DNA of 64,000 nt from positions 424,549 to 488,548 of the forward strand of contig NZ_JACKZY010000004.1 of the NCBI RefSeq assembly GCF_020833685.1, in the 5' to 3' direction. This document shows positions 9,150 to 18,150 of this stretch, one piece after another. Numbering within the stretch: position 1 is the stretch's first letter; the number at the start of each line of letters is the position of its first letter. This DNA is from Nitratireductor sp. B36. GTDB taxonomy: Bacteria > Pseudomonadota > Alphaproteobacteria > Rhizobiales > Rhizobiaceae. The translations under genes and the position numbers were made by a program. The notes under the pieces were generated by a model that saw only the letters and a list, made by a program, of their open reading frames with translations, searched no databases and had not been told where the DNA came from.

Positions 9150-10754
9150 TTAGGACACAAGTGGAAGCAACTTTAAAGCGAGGTGGTAATGCAGGCGCAG
9201 TTTCGGTTGTAGCGCCTTTTTGCCTGTCAGTTCCGTGATTTGGGAGATGCGATAGCGCACCGTGTTGTGGTGTAGATTCAACACCCTTGCAGTCTCCCGG
9301 TAGTTGCCATTGGCATCCAGGAACACCCGAAACGTTTCAATCAGGTCGACACGGTGTTCCTTGTCATGGTCAATGAGTGTTCCAAGCCATTCATTGACGA
9401 AGCGGTTCACGTCCGGCTGCATGGAACTTTTCGAGAAAAGCCGATAAAATCCGGTATCATCATAAAGGAAGACTCCGCTGGTCTTGCTCGTGCTTCGGCC
9501 GTGTTCGAGCGCTTGCACCGCCTGCTCATAGGCTCGGTAGAAATGCTCCACCGCTGTTACCTGGCTGATGCCTGCCGACCACGGGACGTCATCCGCCCCG
9601 ACCCTGTTCAACCCTTCGTCGACCTGTTCTTTAAGCATGTCGGGCTGACAAAGAGCTTCGTCGTCCTCTGGAACCATGAGTACAACGCGGTTGTTGGCGA
9701 TGACACCGGTGATGGTTTCGCCATGTTGGGCAAAATGCACCCTCAAGGCATTCGATAATCCAAGTAGGCGGTCGGCGGCCGTGTCATGAAATGCAACGAC
9801 AATTCCCACATAGCGTGCGTGAAGATGTTTCCCGATCGCACTGTAGCGTGTGGTGAGAGCAGCATAGGTCTGAGCCCCCAGCGTACGGTCAATGAGCGAA
9901 AGAACCAACTCGTTCTGTCGTTCGAAAATCGTGCTCTGATCCGCCCTGATCTGACGGACCTTCAGGGAGACGAAGACTTTCGCATAGCCCAGATGATCGA
10001 GGTCCTCACCGGTCAGTTTGCGGTTTCGCTCGACCACGGCAAGCGTTCCGGCCATCCCACTTGATTGCTCATAGGATGTGAAGACAACGCTCGTGTGATG
10101 CCCGGTCCTGCGGGTGAAGGTGTCGTGGGATTGTATGGTCTCGCTCGGCCATCCCTCTTCCTCCAATAGGGCCCGCGCGTCGCCAATATTCTTGTTCGGC
10201 TCGCTAGGAGCATGCAACACGAGGCCGTCCATCGGGCTGGTGACAATCACTGGATTGGCAAGCAGGGCGTAGAGGTCGTCTAGCAAATCCTGAAGGGTCG
10301 AATCGACCAGCGACAGCTTGCCCAAACTCTCGCCGAAGCGTTCGGAGTGGGAAACGTTTTCCGCTTTCGCCTCGAAATAGTTCGACATGACCGGCGTGAT
10401 GATTTCGACCCAGGCCACGTCTTCGGGAACGACGATTATTGGGAAGTTGAGTGCGTTCGCACAATCGATCATCTTTTGCGGCACACGCTTCATGTAGCGG
10501 TTGAGTTTCAAGCCGAGGCCAGATGCTCCATGCTCCACGAGTTCTTCGACGAAGTGATCGAGGTTGTGGCGCAGCTGCAGCAGCGGGTAGGTAGAGGTTA
10601 ACGCGAGTTCCTCACCCCGCAGCCAGCGAACGGCGTCCGGTGCATCAAGCACCGTGGCGGTTTTGACAACCCGGTCCAGCCCGTCATGACCGGCGAGGAG
10701 AGAGCCCTCCTGCATCGCAGGCAGAGCCATAACCTTCCCAATTGTCAGCACCAT
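9150..10754 (-). CDS. PucR-family transcriptional regulator
   Basis: About 534 residues. An N-terminal PucR domain spans roughly residues 1-120 (TIGKVMALP, GLDRVVKTATVLDAPD). A central CdaR/GGDEF-like region follows. The C-terminal helix-turn-helix of the PucR/CdaR type is near the end (RETARVLNLHHNTVRYRISQI). I prefer the ATG at 10754 because the family usually begins with M(V)LTIG-like residues; an ATG seven codons upstream (10775) is also in frame. It is divergent from the M20-TRAP-dehydratase operon, with the starts about 155 bases apart. It is therefore the obvious candidate regulator of that operon, probably responding to a pathway intermediate. Confidence 0.85.
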   Translation of the reverse strand: MVLTIGKVMALPAMQEGSLLAGHDGLDRVVKTATVLDAPDAVRWLRGEELALTSTYPLLQLRHNLDHFVEELVEHGASGLGLKLNRYMKRVPQKMIDCANALNFPIIVVPEDVAWVEIITPVMSNYFEAKAENVSHSERFGESLGKLSLVDSTLQDLLDDLYALLANPVIVTSPMDGLVLHAPSEPNKNIGDARALLEEEGWPSETIQSHDTFTRRTGHHTSVVFTSYEQSSGMAGTLAVVERNRKLTGEDLDHLGYAKVFVSLKVRQIRADQSTIFERQNELVLSLIDRTLGAQTYAALTTRYSAIGKHLHARYVGIVVAFHDTAADRLLGLSNALRVHFAQHGETITGVIANNRVVLMVPEDDEALCQPDMLKEQVDEGLNRVGADDVPWSAGISQVTAVEHFYRAYEQAVQALEHGRSTSKTSGVFLYDDTGFYRLFSKSSMQPDVNRFVNEWLGTLIDHDKEHRVDLIETFRVFLDANGNYRETARVLNLHHNTVRYRISQITELTGKKALQPKLRLHYHLALKLLPLVS

Positions 10755-10909
10755 GCTCTTGAAACCCCGCCCCATGTGCGACCCGCACAGGCAACCTTAC
10801 AGACTTGTATCCAAAGTACAAAGAACTTTGCCGGCGTTTCATGATGCTGGTCAATAGTTTTTCGGCTTCCGAATCGTTAGGCTCCGTGTCGGCTTAAGGG
10901 GGAAAGCAG

Positions 10910-12100
10910 TTGAATTCTAACAATCCGGTGGCGCCGCCGGCGCGGCTTGATGCGCTCGAGTTTCTTCAAGAGGCCGTGCGCTGCAACACCATTTCATCGA
11001 CCGGCAATGAGATCGTTCTGGCCCGCATGATCAAGGCGCGACTGGGCGCTCTTGGGATCGACTGCGAGATCTTTCAGGAAAATGAGCAGCAGGCAAATCT
11101 GGTCGCCACTTTGCGCGGGCAAGGCCCGGCGAAAAAGCCTGGACCCCGCCTCGTCCTGAGCGGCCATCTGGATACGGTGCCGATTGGTGATGCCACCTGG
11201 ACGCATGATCCCTTTTCGGCCGCAATCGACGATGGACGCATCTATGGGCGCGGTACCGCGGATATGAAAGGCGGCCTCTTAGCGCTGCTGTTCGCCTTTA
11301 TGAAGCACAAAAACCTCTCGTCTGATTTGTGGAACGGCGAACTGATATTCGCAGCCACGTTCGGCGAAGAGATCGGTGCGCTTGGCGCATCAACGATGGT
11401 CGCCAAGAAGCAGATTCCGCAATTCGACGCGATGATCGTGGCGGAGCCGACCGACAACCATCTCGTCATTGCGCACAAGGGCGTGACCTGGCTTCGCGTG
11501 ACCAGCTTCGGCAAGACCGCACATGGTTCGATGCCCAGGGCCGGTACAAACGCCGTCGACAAGCTCCACCTGTTCTATGAGCGTCTCAAGTCGATCGATC
11601 TGGGTCCCACGACAACGCCTTTGCTTTCGGCGCCCACTTTTGCCGTTACCACATTCAATGGCGGTGGTGCACCCAATGTCATCCCCGACCACTGTCAGAT
11701 GACGATCGATATTCGCACGGTGCCGGGACAGGACCAGCAGAATGTCGTGGCTCAGGTCGAGGCAATCGCCGCGGCGCTCGCAAACGAGGATCCCGAAGCG
11801 CGTTTTCAGGTGGAGTGCGCACTCAATCTGCCGGGCTTGCTGACGAATGAGGGGGCTCCGATTGTGCGCATCAGCCAGCAGGTTCTGGCAAAACGCTCCC
11901 CCGGCGCGGAAACCGTACGCGGGGCCCAGTATTTCACCGATGCCTCGGCCTTTTCTGCGCATGGTGATGACATCGTCATCCTCGGCCCCGGCGCCCCCGA
12001 ACAGGCGCACCAGACCGACGAGCACCTCGCCGTCGATGACTATTTCAACGCGATCGATATCTACGGAGACATCATCGCGCAGTACTTCAGCCAAAACTAA
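10910..12100 (+). CDS. M20-family metallohydrolase (ArgE/DapE-like deacylase)
   Basis: A 396-residue zinc hydrolase of the M20 family. Metal-site motifs are visible: SGHLDTVP, the bridging region GRGTADMKGG, FGEEIG with the general-base Glu pair, and a C-terminal H in APEQAHQTDE. The dimerisation insert occupies the middle (about 180-290). The start is a TTG at 10910 preceded by AAGGGGGA at good spacing. Family members remove acyl, carbamoyl or similar groups from amino acids. Here it opens a TRAP-linked operon with sugar-acid type enzymes, so the true substrate may be an N-acylated or amide-linked compound. The substrate is unknown. Confidence 0.82.
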   Translation: MNSNNPVAPPARLDALEFLQEAVRCNTISSTGNEIVLARMIKARLGALGIDCEIFQENEQQANLVATLRGQGPAKKPGPRLVLSGHLDTVPIGDATWTHDPFSAAIDDGRIYGRGTADMKGGLLALLFAFMKHKNLSSDLWNGELIFAATFGEEIGALGASTMVAKKQIPQFDAMIVAEPTDNHLVIAHKGVTWLRVTSFGKTAHGSMPRAGTNAVDKLHLFYERLKSIDLGPTTTPLLSAPTFAVTTFNGGGAPNVIPDHCQMTIDIRTVPGQDQQNVVAQVEAIAAALANEDPEARFQVECALNLPGLLTNEGAPIVRISQQVLAKRSPGAETVRGAQYFTDASAFSAHGDDIVILGPGAPEQAHQTDEHLAVDDYFNAIDIYGDIIAQYFSQN

Positions 12101-12116
12101 AAAAGAAAGGGAACTC

Positions 12117-13109
12117 ATGACTTATATGGCTAGAACGAAAGCAACTCTTGCCGCCGCGTGGCTCGGTGCGGGGTTCATCTTCGCTGCAGGTGCAGCGAAT
12201 GCGGAAACGACCTTGAAGGTTGGCCATGTCTTTGCCGCCGACCACCCCTGGCAGATTGCTCTGGAGGGACTGTCGAAAGATGTTTCTGAAGCGACGGGCG
12301 GCGAGGTCGTTATCCAGGTTTACCCAAGCTCCCAGCTTGGCGGCGACCGCGAAGTGGCCGAAGGCTTGCAGCTGGGAACCGTTGAGATGGGCCTCTTCGG
12401 CACCGGCGCACTCCAGGTTCTGGACAAGCGCCTGATCATTGAGGAGCTGCCCTATGCCTGGCCAACCCGCGAGAAGGCCTATGCTGCGGTGGACGGTGAA
12501 CTGGGCGATGCACTCGCAGAGATCCTGGCGGCCAAAAACATCAACACGCTGAGCTGGTGGGAAAGCGGCTATCGCCACATTACCAATTCGGCCCGCCCGA
12601 TCGAAACGCCCGAAGACCTCAAGGGCATCAAGCTGCGCGTGCCGGAAGCCGAGCTGCGCCTTGATACATTCCGCGAGCTCGGCGCTCTGCCCACGCCGAT
12701 GGCATTCTCCGAGGTCTTCACCTCGCTTCAGCAGAAGGTTGTCGACGGACAGGAAAACCCGCTGGCAACAATCTATGCATCCAAATTCTACGAGGTGCAG
12801 GACAATCTGGCGCTGTCGGGGCATATCTGGGGCTCGGCCATTCTCACAATCTCCAGCAAGGCCTGGGATAAGCTGACGGATGAGCAAAAGACCATCCTGC
12901 GCGAGAAGGCCGAAATCTGGAAAGAGAAAGAGCGCGAGATGATCCGCGCGAGCGATGAGGAAGTGCTCGCCAAACTCGAGGCCGAGGGTATGAAAATCAC
13001 GCGGCCGGATCCGGCAGCATTCCAGGAGATGGTTCAGCCGGTCTGGGACAAGTATGAAGGCGTCTTCGGGGAAGACCTCCTCGCCATTGTGCGCAAATAC
13101 TCAAACTAG
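12117..13109 (+). CDS. dctP: TRAP transporter substrate-binding protein (DctP family)
   Basis: A 330-residue periplasmic binding protein with a signal peptide ending near AANAET. Family landmarks include LKVGHVFAADHP, the region KLRVPEAELRLD with the substrate carboxylate-binding Arg, FSEVFTSLQQKVVDGQENP, and the conserved W in YGHIWG-like sequence. The ATG at 12117 follows AAAGAAAGGG by a few bases and starts 16 bases after the M20 gene stop. It is followed by the DctQ and DctM subunits. Organic acids are the usual ligands, which fits the dehydratase genes downstream. Confidence 0.9.
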   Translation: MTYMARTKATLAAAWLGAGFIFAAGAANAETTLKVGHVFAADHPWQIALEGLSKDVSEATGGEVVIQVYPSSQLGGDREVAEGLQLGTVEMGLFGTGALQVLDKRLIIEELPYAWPTREKAYAAVDGELGDALAEILAAKNINTLSWWESGYRHITNSARPIETPEDLKGIKLRVPEAELRLDTFRELGALPTPMAFSEVFTSLQQKVVDGQENPLATIYASKFYEVQDNLALSGHIWGSAILTISSKAWDKLTDEQKTILREKAEIWKEKEREMIRASDEEVLAKLEAEGMKITRPDPAAFQEMVQPVWDKYEGVFGEDLLAIVRKYSN

Positions 13110-13164
13110 TTGAATGCGCGGCAGGCCGGTGTCGCGCTGGCCTGCCGCAATTGGGGTTTCCGCG

Positions 13165-13665
13165 ATGACGCAATACCTGATTTGCGCCAGACAGCTTCTC
13201 GTCAAGCTCGTCCAATGGCTTCTCATGTTGATGCTGCTGACCATGACCTGCGTGATGTTCGCGCAGATCATCTGGCGCTATCTCCTGCAATCGCCGCTGG
13301 TCTGGTCTGAAGAACTGGCCCTTCTGCTCATGGTCTGGATGACCTTTCTGGGCTCAGCACTGATGCTTGAGCGCAAGGAACACGTCGCCATCGATCTCCT
13401 GGTGGAGTGGCTGCCGCCATCGCTTAACCGGCTGATGCAAATCATCGGTGCGCTTGTGGTGCTCACCTTCAATCTTGCACTGACCTATGGCGCACTTCTC
13501 ATCGTTGAAACCGCCAGAGAGGCGATCATGCCCGGCCTCAAGATTTCGAGTGCCTGGCAATATCTGGGCGTGCTGATCGGCGGCGGGCTTCTCGTGCTCG
13601 TTTCTATTGAAGCCTTGATCCAGGCCTTGTTCGGCACCGTGGAAGCGCAGGAGCAGCGTTCATGA
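13165..13665 (+). CDS. dctQ: TRAP transporter small membrane subunit (DctQ)
   Basis: About 166 residues with four predicted membrane helices. It carries the family motif around FAQIIWRYLLQSPLVWSEEL and the charged segment LERKEHVAIDLL. I prefer the ATG at 13165 (MTQYLICARQ); an ATG at 13114 in the same frame adds 17 residues that do not look like the family. It overlaps dctM by four bases. It pairs with DctM to form the sodium-driven permease. Confidence 0.88.
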   Translation: MTQYLICARQLLVKLVQWLLMLMLLTMTCVMFAQIIWRYLLQSPLVWSEELALLLMVWMTFLGSALMLERKEHVAIDLLVEWLPPSLNRLMQIIGALVVLTFNLALTYGALLIVETAREAIMPGLKISSAWQYLGVLIGGGLLVLVSIEALIQALFGTVEAQEQRS

Positions 13666-14933
13666 GCATCGTCCTTTTCGTTCTGCTTCTGGGCCTGATC
13701 ATCATCAATGTCCCGATAGCCTTTGCAATCGGCTTCGCCTGCCTGACCTATCTCTTCGTCAAGGACATCAATCTCGCACTCGTGGCGCAGCGTTCGGCGA
13801 CGGGCATCTATTCCTATCCCTTTCTCGCGCTTCCCATGTTCGTGTTTGCCGGCGTGCTCATGGAGCATGGTGGCATCACGCAGCGCATGATGCGGCTCGC
13901 AAACGCTGTTATCGGACACATCTCGGGCGGGCTTGCTGCGGTCACAGTGGCCGGCAGCGCCCTGTTCGGTGCGCTGTCGGGTTCCGCCATCGGCGACACC
14001 GCCGCCATCGGCTCCATCATGATCCCGGCCATGAAGGCCAAAAACTATGCGGCTGGCTTTGCGGCGGCCCTTCAGGGGTGCAGCGGCGTGCTTGCTTCGC
14101 TCATTCCGCCGAGCCTGACCATGGTCATCCTTGGGGCGACCGGAAACATCTCAATTGCCGGCCTGTTGATTGGCGGCCTAGTGCCTGGCCTCCTGATGGC
14201 CTTGCTCCTGATCATCGTTTCTTTGCTGATCAGCCGCCGGCGTGGCTATGGCAAGGGCGAGCGCGCGACATGGCGCGAGTTCATCTCTGCCGTTTCGGAT
14301 TCGGTGCTTCCGCTTCTGCTGCCGGTCATTATCCTTGGCGGCATTCTGGGCGGTATCGTCACCGTCACGGAGGCAGCGGTCTTGGCCGTGGTCTACGCAT
14401 TCCTGCTGTCCGCGATCATCTACCGCGAGGTCAAGATCTCGGACCTGCCGGCCATCTGCATGCAGGTGATGCGCATCGCGGTGCCGGTGCAACTCATCGT
14501 GGCGATCTCCCACCTGTTTGTGTGGATCGTAGCGACCGAGCAGATCCCCCAGCAGCTCACCGCATTCTTCGCAGCCGTTGCACCCGATCCGATGACCTTC
14601 CTGATCCTGCTCAACTTCCTGCTCCTGCTGCTTGGCACGTTCATGGAGAGCAATGCGCTGATCATCATTTTGATCCCGATCCTGATGCCGGTGGTCAATC
14701 AGTATGGCATTGACCCGCTGCATTTCGGCGTCATGTTCGTGGTCAATCTGTGCATCGGAGCCAACACACCGCCACTCGGTGTTACGCTGATGACGGGTGC
14801 GAAGATTGCCGGGGTGCGGTTTGCCGAAGCGTCGCGGGCGGTGCTTCCGTTCCTGGCGGCCATGGTCATCGTCCTCATACTGACCATCCTGTTCCCGAAA
14901 CTGTCGACATTCTTGCCGAGCCTGTTCCTCTAA
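13662..14933 (+). CDS. dctM: TRAP transporter large permease (DctM)
   Basis: A 423-residue very hydrophobic protein with about 12 membrane segments. Family motifs include FLALPMFVFAGVLMEHGG, GSALFGALSGSAIGDTAAIG, the IPPSLTMVILG loop and the final VNLCIGANTPPLGVTL segment. Its ATG overlaps the dctQ stop. Together with 12117-13665 it forms a complete TRAP system upstream of the enzyme genes. Confidence 0.92.
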   Translation: MSIVLFVLLLGLIIINVPIAFAIGFACLTYLFVKDINLALVAQRSATGIYSYPFLALPMFVFAGVLMEHGGITQRMMRLANAVIGHISGGLAAVTVAGSALFGALSGSAIGDTAAIGSIMIPAMKAKNYAAGFAAALQGCSGVLASLIPPSLTMVILGATGNISIAGLLIGGLVPGLLMALLLIIVSLLISRRRGYGKGERATWREFISAVSDSVLPLLLPVIILGGILGGIVTVTEAAVLAVVYAFLLSAIIYREVKISDLPAICMQVMRIAVPVQLIVAISHLFVWIVATEQIPQQLTAFFAAVAPDPMTFLILLNFLLLLLGTFMESNALIIILIPILMPVVNQYGIDPLHFGVMFVVNLCIGANTPPLGVTLMTGAKIAGVRFAEASRAVLPFLAAMVIVLILTILFPKLSTFLPSLFL

Positions 14934-14967
14934 TCGAGGTTCGTGAGAGTCATTCAGGAGTTTGACG

Positions 14968-15282
14968 TTGGAAAAGACAGCCATCCAGATCAAGGAAAGC
15001 GATCACGTGGCAACCGCCACGGTCGAATTGTTGCCCGCAGAGACGGTCATCGTCTCGGGCATCGGCAATGGGCGTCCCCTGAGGGTCGAGGAGAAGATCC
15101 CGCGCGGGCACAAGATCGCGCTTCGCGACATCGCGGCCCACGAGGAGATCCACAAATATGGCGAGGTGATCGGGATCGCGACCGAGGCGATCCTGGCAGG
15201 CCATTGGGTGCACGTTCACAATTGTCGCGGCGCCAAGGGGCGCCGGTTCGATGAAATCCACGCGCGAAAGCAGGGTGAGTGA
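14968..15282 (+). CDS. UxaA-family dehydratase small subunit (SAF domain)
   Basis: About 104 residues forming a SAF domain like the N-terminal part of altronate dehydratase UxaA, galactarate dehydratase GarD and sulfolactate sulfo-lyase subunit SuyA. Landmarks are the basic PRGHKIALRDI segment and GEVIGIA, followed by HVHNC. A TTG at 14968 is preceded by AGGAG at a spacing of seven bases and is the best start; another TTG two codons upstream is too close to that motif. The large subunit follows two bases after the stop. Splitting into two genes is common in this family, and the substrate must be judged from context. Confidence 0.82.
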   Translation: MEKTAIQIKESDHVATATVELLPAETVIVSGIGNGRPLRVEEKIPRGHKIALRDIAAHEEIHKYGEVIGIATEAILAGHWVHVHNCRGAKGRRFDEIHARKQGE

Positions 15283-15283
15283 C

Positions 15284-16492
15284 ATGAAGTTCAAGGGCTA
15301 TCGCCGCGCCGACGGCTCGATCGGCATCCGCAACCACATTCTGGTCATTCCGACGGTCTCCTGCGTCAACCGTGTGGCGCTCGACATCGCATCGAAGACC
15401 GGGGCGGTCACCTTCATGCATCCCTATGGCTGCACCTTCGATGCCGAGGAAAACACCACCACGGAAGACACGTTCATCGGCCATGGACGCCACCAGAATG
15501 TGGGTGCCGTTCTGGTGGTGAGCCTCGGGTGCGAAACGGCATCGGCCCGGCGCATCGCCGACGCGATTTCAACGACTGGAAAGCCCGTCGAAATGCTTAT
15601 CGTCCAGAAGGAGGGTGGTGCCCGCTCGACCCGTGACACGGGCATCGGAATCGTCGAGCGATTGAAGGGGGAAATTCCTGCCGAACCCAATGATGAAGGC
15701 GACGTCAGCGAGTTGATCGTCGCACTGGAATGCGGTTCTTCCGACGCGTTTTCCGGTCTCACGGCCAATCCGGCAGTGGGAGAGGCGGCCGATATCCTCG
15801 TCGGAGCCGGCGGGACGGTCGTCTTGTCTGAGATCACGGAGATGGTCGGCGCCGAACGTGTTCTCTGGCGGCGCGGGAAAACCGACAAGATCAAGCAGGA
15901 TCTGATGACCCTGATCAAGGAGTACGAGATCGAGCTGTCCATGACCACGCAGGATGACAGCGGCGTCTTCATCTCGCCCGGCAATATTGAAGGCGGCTTG
16001 ACGACCATCGAGGAAAAGTCGCTTGGCTGCATCTACAAGGCCGGCACCCAGCCCATCGTGCAGATCGTCAAATATGGCGAGCGGCCGACAGAGAAGGGCG
16101 TTGTCATCATGGACACGCCCGGCTTCGACATCGCTTCGGTCACCGGCAAGGTCGCCGGTGGGGCGCATATGGTGCTCTTCACGACCGGCAAGGGAACCCC
16201 GACCGGGTCGTGCATTGCGCCTGTGCTCAAGATCAGCTCCAACAACGATACGTTCAAAGCCCTGCGCGAGGATATCGATTTGAGTGCAGGCGATGTCCTT
16301 GAGGGAACCAAGTCACTGAAGCAAGTCGGCGAAGAGATCGTCGAACTGGTGATGGACACGGCGAATGGTCAACAGGCCAAGGCGGAGTATTTCAACATTC
16401 AGGAGTTCGCCATCCCCAATGTCAGCGTGGTGCGCAAGGAAGTGATCCATCAGAAGCTGGCTGAACAGAACGATTTCCGGTTTCAGCAATGA
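15284..16492 (+). CDS. UxaA-family dehydratase large subunit
   Basis: About 402 residues of the C-terminal catalytic module of the UxaA/GarD/SuyB family. Landmarks are the start GYRRADGSIGIRNHILVIPT, the Cys-containing segments PYGCTF and LGCE, ECGSSDAFSG, and GKGTPTGSCIAPV near the end. These enzymes eliminate water, or sulfite in SuyAB, from sugar acids or related 2-hydroxy acids and usually need ferrous iron. The ATG at 15284 fits the AGGGTGAG motif just upstream. The following isomerase-like and FAH-family genes suggest a 2-keto-3-deoxy acid route. Whether the substrate is altronate, galactarate, sulfolactate or something else is open. Confidence 0.85.
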   Translation: MKFKGYRRADGSIGIRNHILVIPTVSCVNRVALDIASKTGAVTFMHPYGCTFDAEENTTTEDTFIGHGRHQNVGAVLVVSLGCETASARRIADAISTTGKPVEMLIVQKEGGARSTRDTGIGIVERLKGEIPAEPNDEGDVSELIVALECGSSDAFSGLTANPAVGEAADILVGAGGTVVLSEITEMVGAERVLWRRGKTDKIKQDLMTLIKEYEIELSMTTQDDSGVFISPGNIEGGLTTIEEKSLGCIYKAGTQPIVQIVKYGERPTEKGVVIMDTPGFDIASVTGKVAGGAHMVLFTTGKGTPTGSCIAPVLKISSNNDTFKALREDIDLSAGDVLEGTKSLKQVGEEIVELVMDTANGQQAKAEYFNIQEFAIPNVSVVRKEVIHQKLAEQNDFRFQQ

Positions 16493-17307
16493 TGAAGCTT
16501 GCCTACATGTATGCCACGCCAGACGTGGAACCCGCCAAGGTCACTGCCGTACAGGGCCCGATAGAAACGGCCATGCGCAGCATTGCACAGACCGGCTATT
16601 CGGGCGTCGAGCTTCTGGTGTGCGATCCGGCGCGGATCGACCGGCGAGCGCTCGCCGCCGCCATTCGCGATCAGGGTCTCGACATGCCGGCGGTCTGCAC
16701 CGGCGAGGTTTACGGTCAGGACGGGCTTTCGTTCGCTGATCCTGATGCCAGCCGGCGGCAGAAAGCCATTGATCGCATGATGGCGTCGATGGATCTTGCA
16801 TCCGAATATGGCGCGATGGTCAATGTCGGTCGGTTGCGCGGCCGGTATATGGATGGCGTCGCGCCACAACAGACGCTCGACTGGATCGGCGCGGCAATCG
16901 CGCAATGTGCCGCCGCGTTCCCCGATGTTCCCATCGTTCTTGAACCGGTCAACCGCAATTATGCAAACTGCCTGCTCACCACAGGCGAGACCTGCAGCTT
17001 CGTGCGAAGTCTTGGCGTCTCAAGCCTGGGCGTGATGCTCGACACAGCGCACATTCTCACCGAGCAGGAGACCGTTGCCGATGCCATTCGCGTGGCCGGT
17101 GATCTCTTCTGGCATTTTCATATCACCGATTCCGACCGCCTGCCGGTCGGGGACGGAAGCTATGACATCGACGCCGCCATGGGTGCCGTGATCGATTCCG
17201 GGTTCGACCGCTATGTGACGGTCGAGACATTCCAGATTCCTGATGCCGGGCACGCAATCGCTGCCAGTTTCGAGGCCATGCGGCCCTATATCCCCACCCG
17301 CGTTTGA
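16489..17307 (+). CDS. Sugar phosphate isomerase/epimerase (AP endonuclease 2-like TIM barrel)
   Basis: A 272-residue xylose isomerase-like TIM barrel protein. Visible elements are the N-terminal MKLAYMYATPD, VLEPVNRNYAN with a metal-ligand Glu, MLDTAHI, HFHITDSDR with a His pair, and VTVETFQIP with the final Glu. The family covers isomerases, epimerases and dehydratases of sugars and cyclitols. The ATG at 16489 overlaps the end of the dehydratase gene by four bases, so the two are translationally coupled and very probably act in one pathway. The reaction itself is not identifiable from the sequence. Confidence 0.8.
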   Translation: MMKLAYMYATPDVEPAKVTAVQGPIETAMRSIAQTGYSGVELLVCDPARIDRRALAAAIRDQGLDMPAVCTGEVYGQDGLSFADPDASRRQKAIDRMMASMDLASEYGAMVNVGRLRGRYMDGVAPQQTLDWIGAAIAQCAAAFPDVPIVLEPVNRNYANCLLTTGETCSFVRSLGVSSLGVMLDTAHILTEQETVADAIRVAGDLFWHFHITDSDRLPVGDGSYDIDAAMGAVIDSGFDRYVTVETFQIPDAGHAIAASFEAMRPYIPTRV

Positions 17308-17331
17308 CGCGATCTATTCAGAGGTTTCATC

Positions 17332-18084
17332 ATGAAAATCGTTCGCTTTTCCCATCAGGGAACCACATCCTATGGACTGCTTGAAGGCTCATCCATCGCG
17401 GTCCTGTCGGGCTCTCCCTTCGAGAAGATCGAGAAGACCGGCACAGTCGTAGCCCTCGACACCGTGCGTGTGCTTGCCCCGGTGGCGCCAAGCAAGCTGG
17501 TCTGCGTGGGGCTCAACTATACGCTCCATGCAGAAGAGTCCGGCGTTCCGGTTCCAGAAGAGCCGATGCTCTTCATGTGTGCGCCTTCCGCGATCATCGC
17601 CGATGGCGAGCAAATCCAGCTCGACAATGCCGATGACCGCATCGATTTCGAGGCCGAGATCGGCATTGTCGTCGGCCGCAGGGCCCGCAACGTCGCCGCC
17701 AACGATGCAGGCGATTACATCTTCGGCTACACCTGCGCCAATGACGTCTCGAACCGGGATCTGCAAAAAAAGGACGGCCAGTTCACCCGTGCCAAATCCT
17801 TCGATACCTACAAGCCGGTCGGGCCGGTCATCGAAACCGACCTCGATCCCGACAATGTCGACATCAAGCTTTGGCAGAATGGCGAATTGCGTCAGTCGTC
17901 CAACACGAATGACATGATTTTCCCCATCGCCCGCATTTTCGAATTCGTGTCGGGCATCATGACGCTGGAGCCGGGCGACCTGATCATTACCGGCACACCA
18001 TCCGGTGTCGGCCCGATGGCGTCTGGTGACGAGATCGTCATCGAGATCGAGAAGATCGGACGCCTGCACAGCCGGGTCGCCTGA
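17332..18084 (+). CDS. Fumarylacetoacetate hydrolase family protein
   Basis: A 250-residue FAH-family enzyme. The catalytic core shows VCVGLNYTLHAEE, FEAEIGIVVGR with metal-binding Glu residues, GYTCANDVSNRDLQ, KSFDTYKPVGP and the closing motif GTPSGVGPM. Members hydrolyse or decarboxylate diketo and oxo acids, for example 2,4-diketo-3-deoxy sugar acids. This suits a position behind a sugar-acid dehydratase. It is the last gene of the operon and is followed by a strong hairpin terminator. Confidence 0.87.
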   Translation: MKIVRFSHQGTTSYGLLEGSSIAVLSGSPFEKIEKTGTVVALDTVRVLAPVAPSKLVCVGLNYTLHAEESGVPVPEEPMLFMCAPSAIIADGEQIQLDNADDRIDFEAEIGIVVGRRARNVAANDAGDYIFGYTCANDVSNRDLQKKDGQFTRAKSFDTYKPVGPVIETDLDPDNVDIKLWQNGELRQSSNTNDMIFPIARIFEFVSGIMTLEPGDLIITGTPSGVGPMASGDEIVIEIEKIGRLHSRVA

Positions 18085-18109
18085 ACGCCCGCAAGTCGTC
18101 GTTGAACCA

Positions 18110-18143
18110 GCAATGCCCCGTGGGACCCACGGGGCATTGCTTT
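18110..18143. terminator. Bidirectional rho-independent terminator
   Basis: A near-perfect inverted repeat with arms 18110-18124 and 18126-18140, very GC-rich at its core, followed by TTTAT on the plus strand. It lies between two convergent operons (FAH gene ending at 18084, dctM ending at 18151). It probably stops transcription from both sides. Confidence 0.9.
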
Positions 18144-18150
18144 ATCCAGA

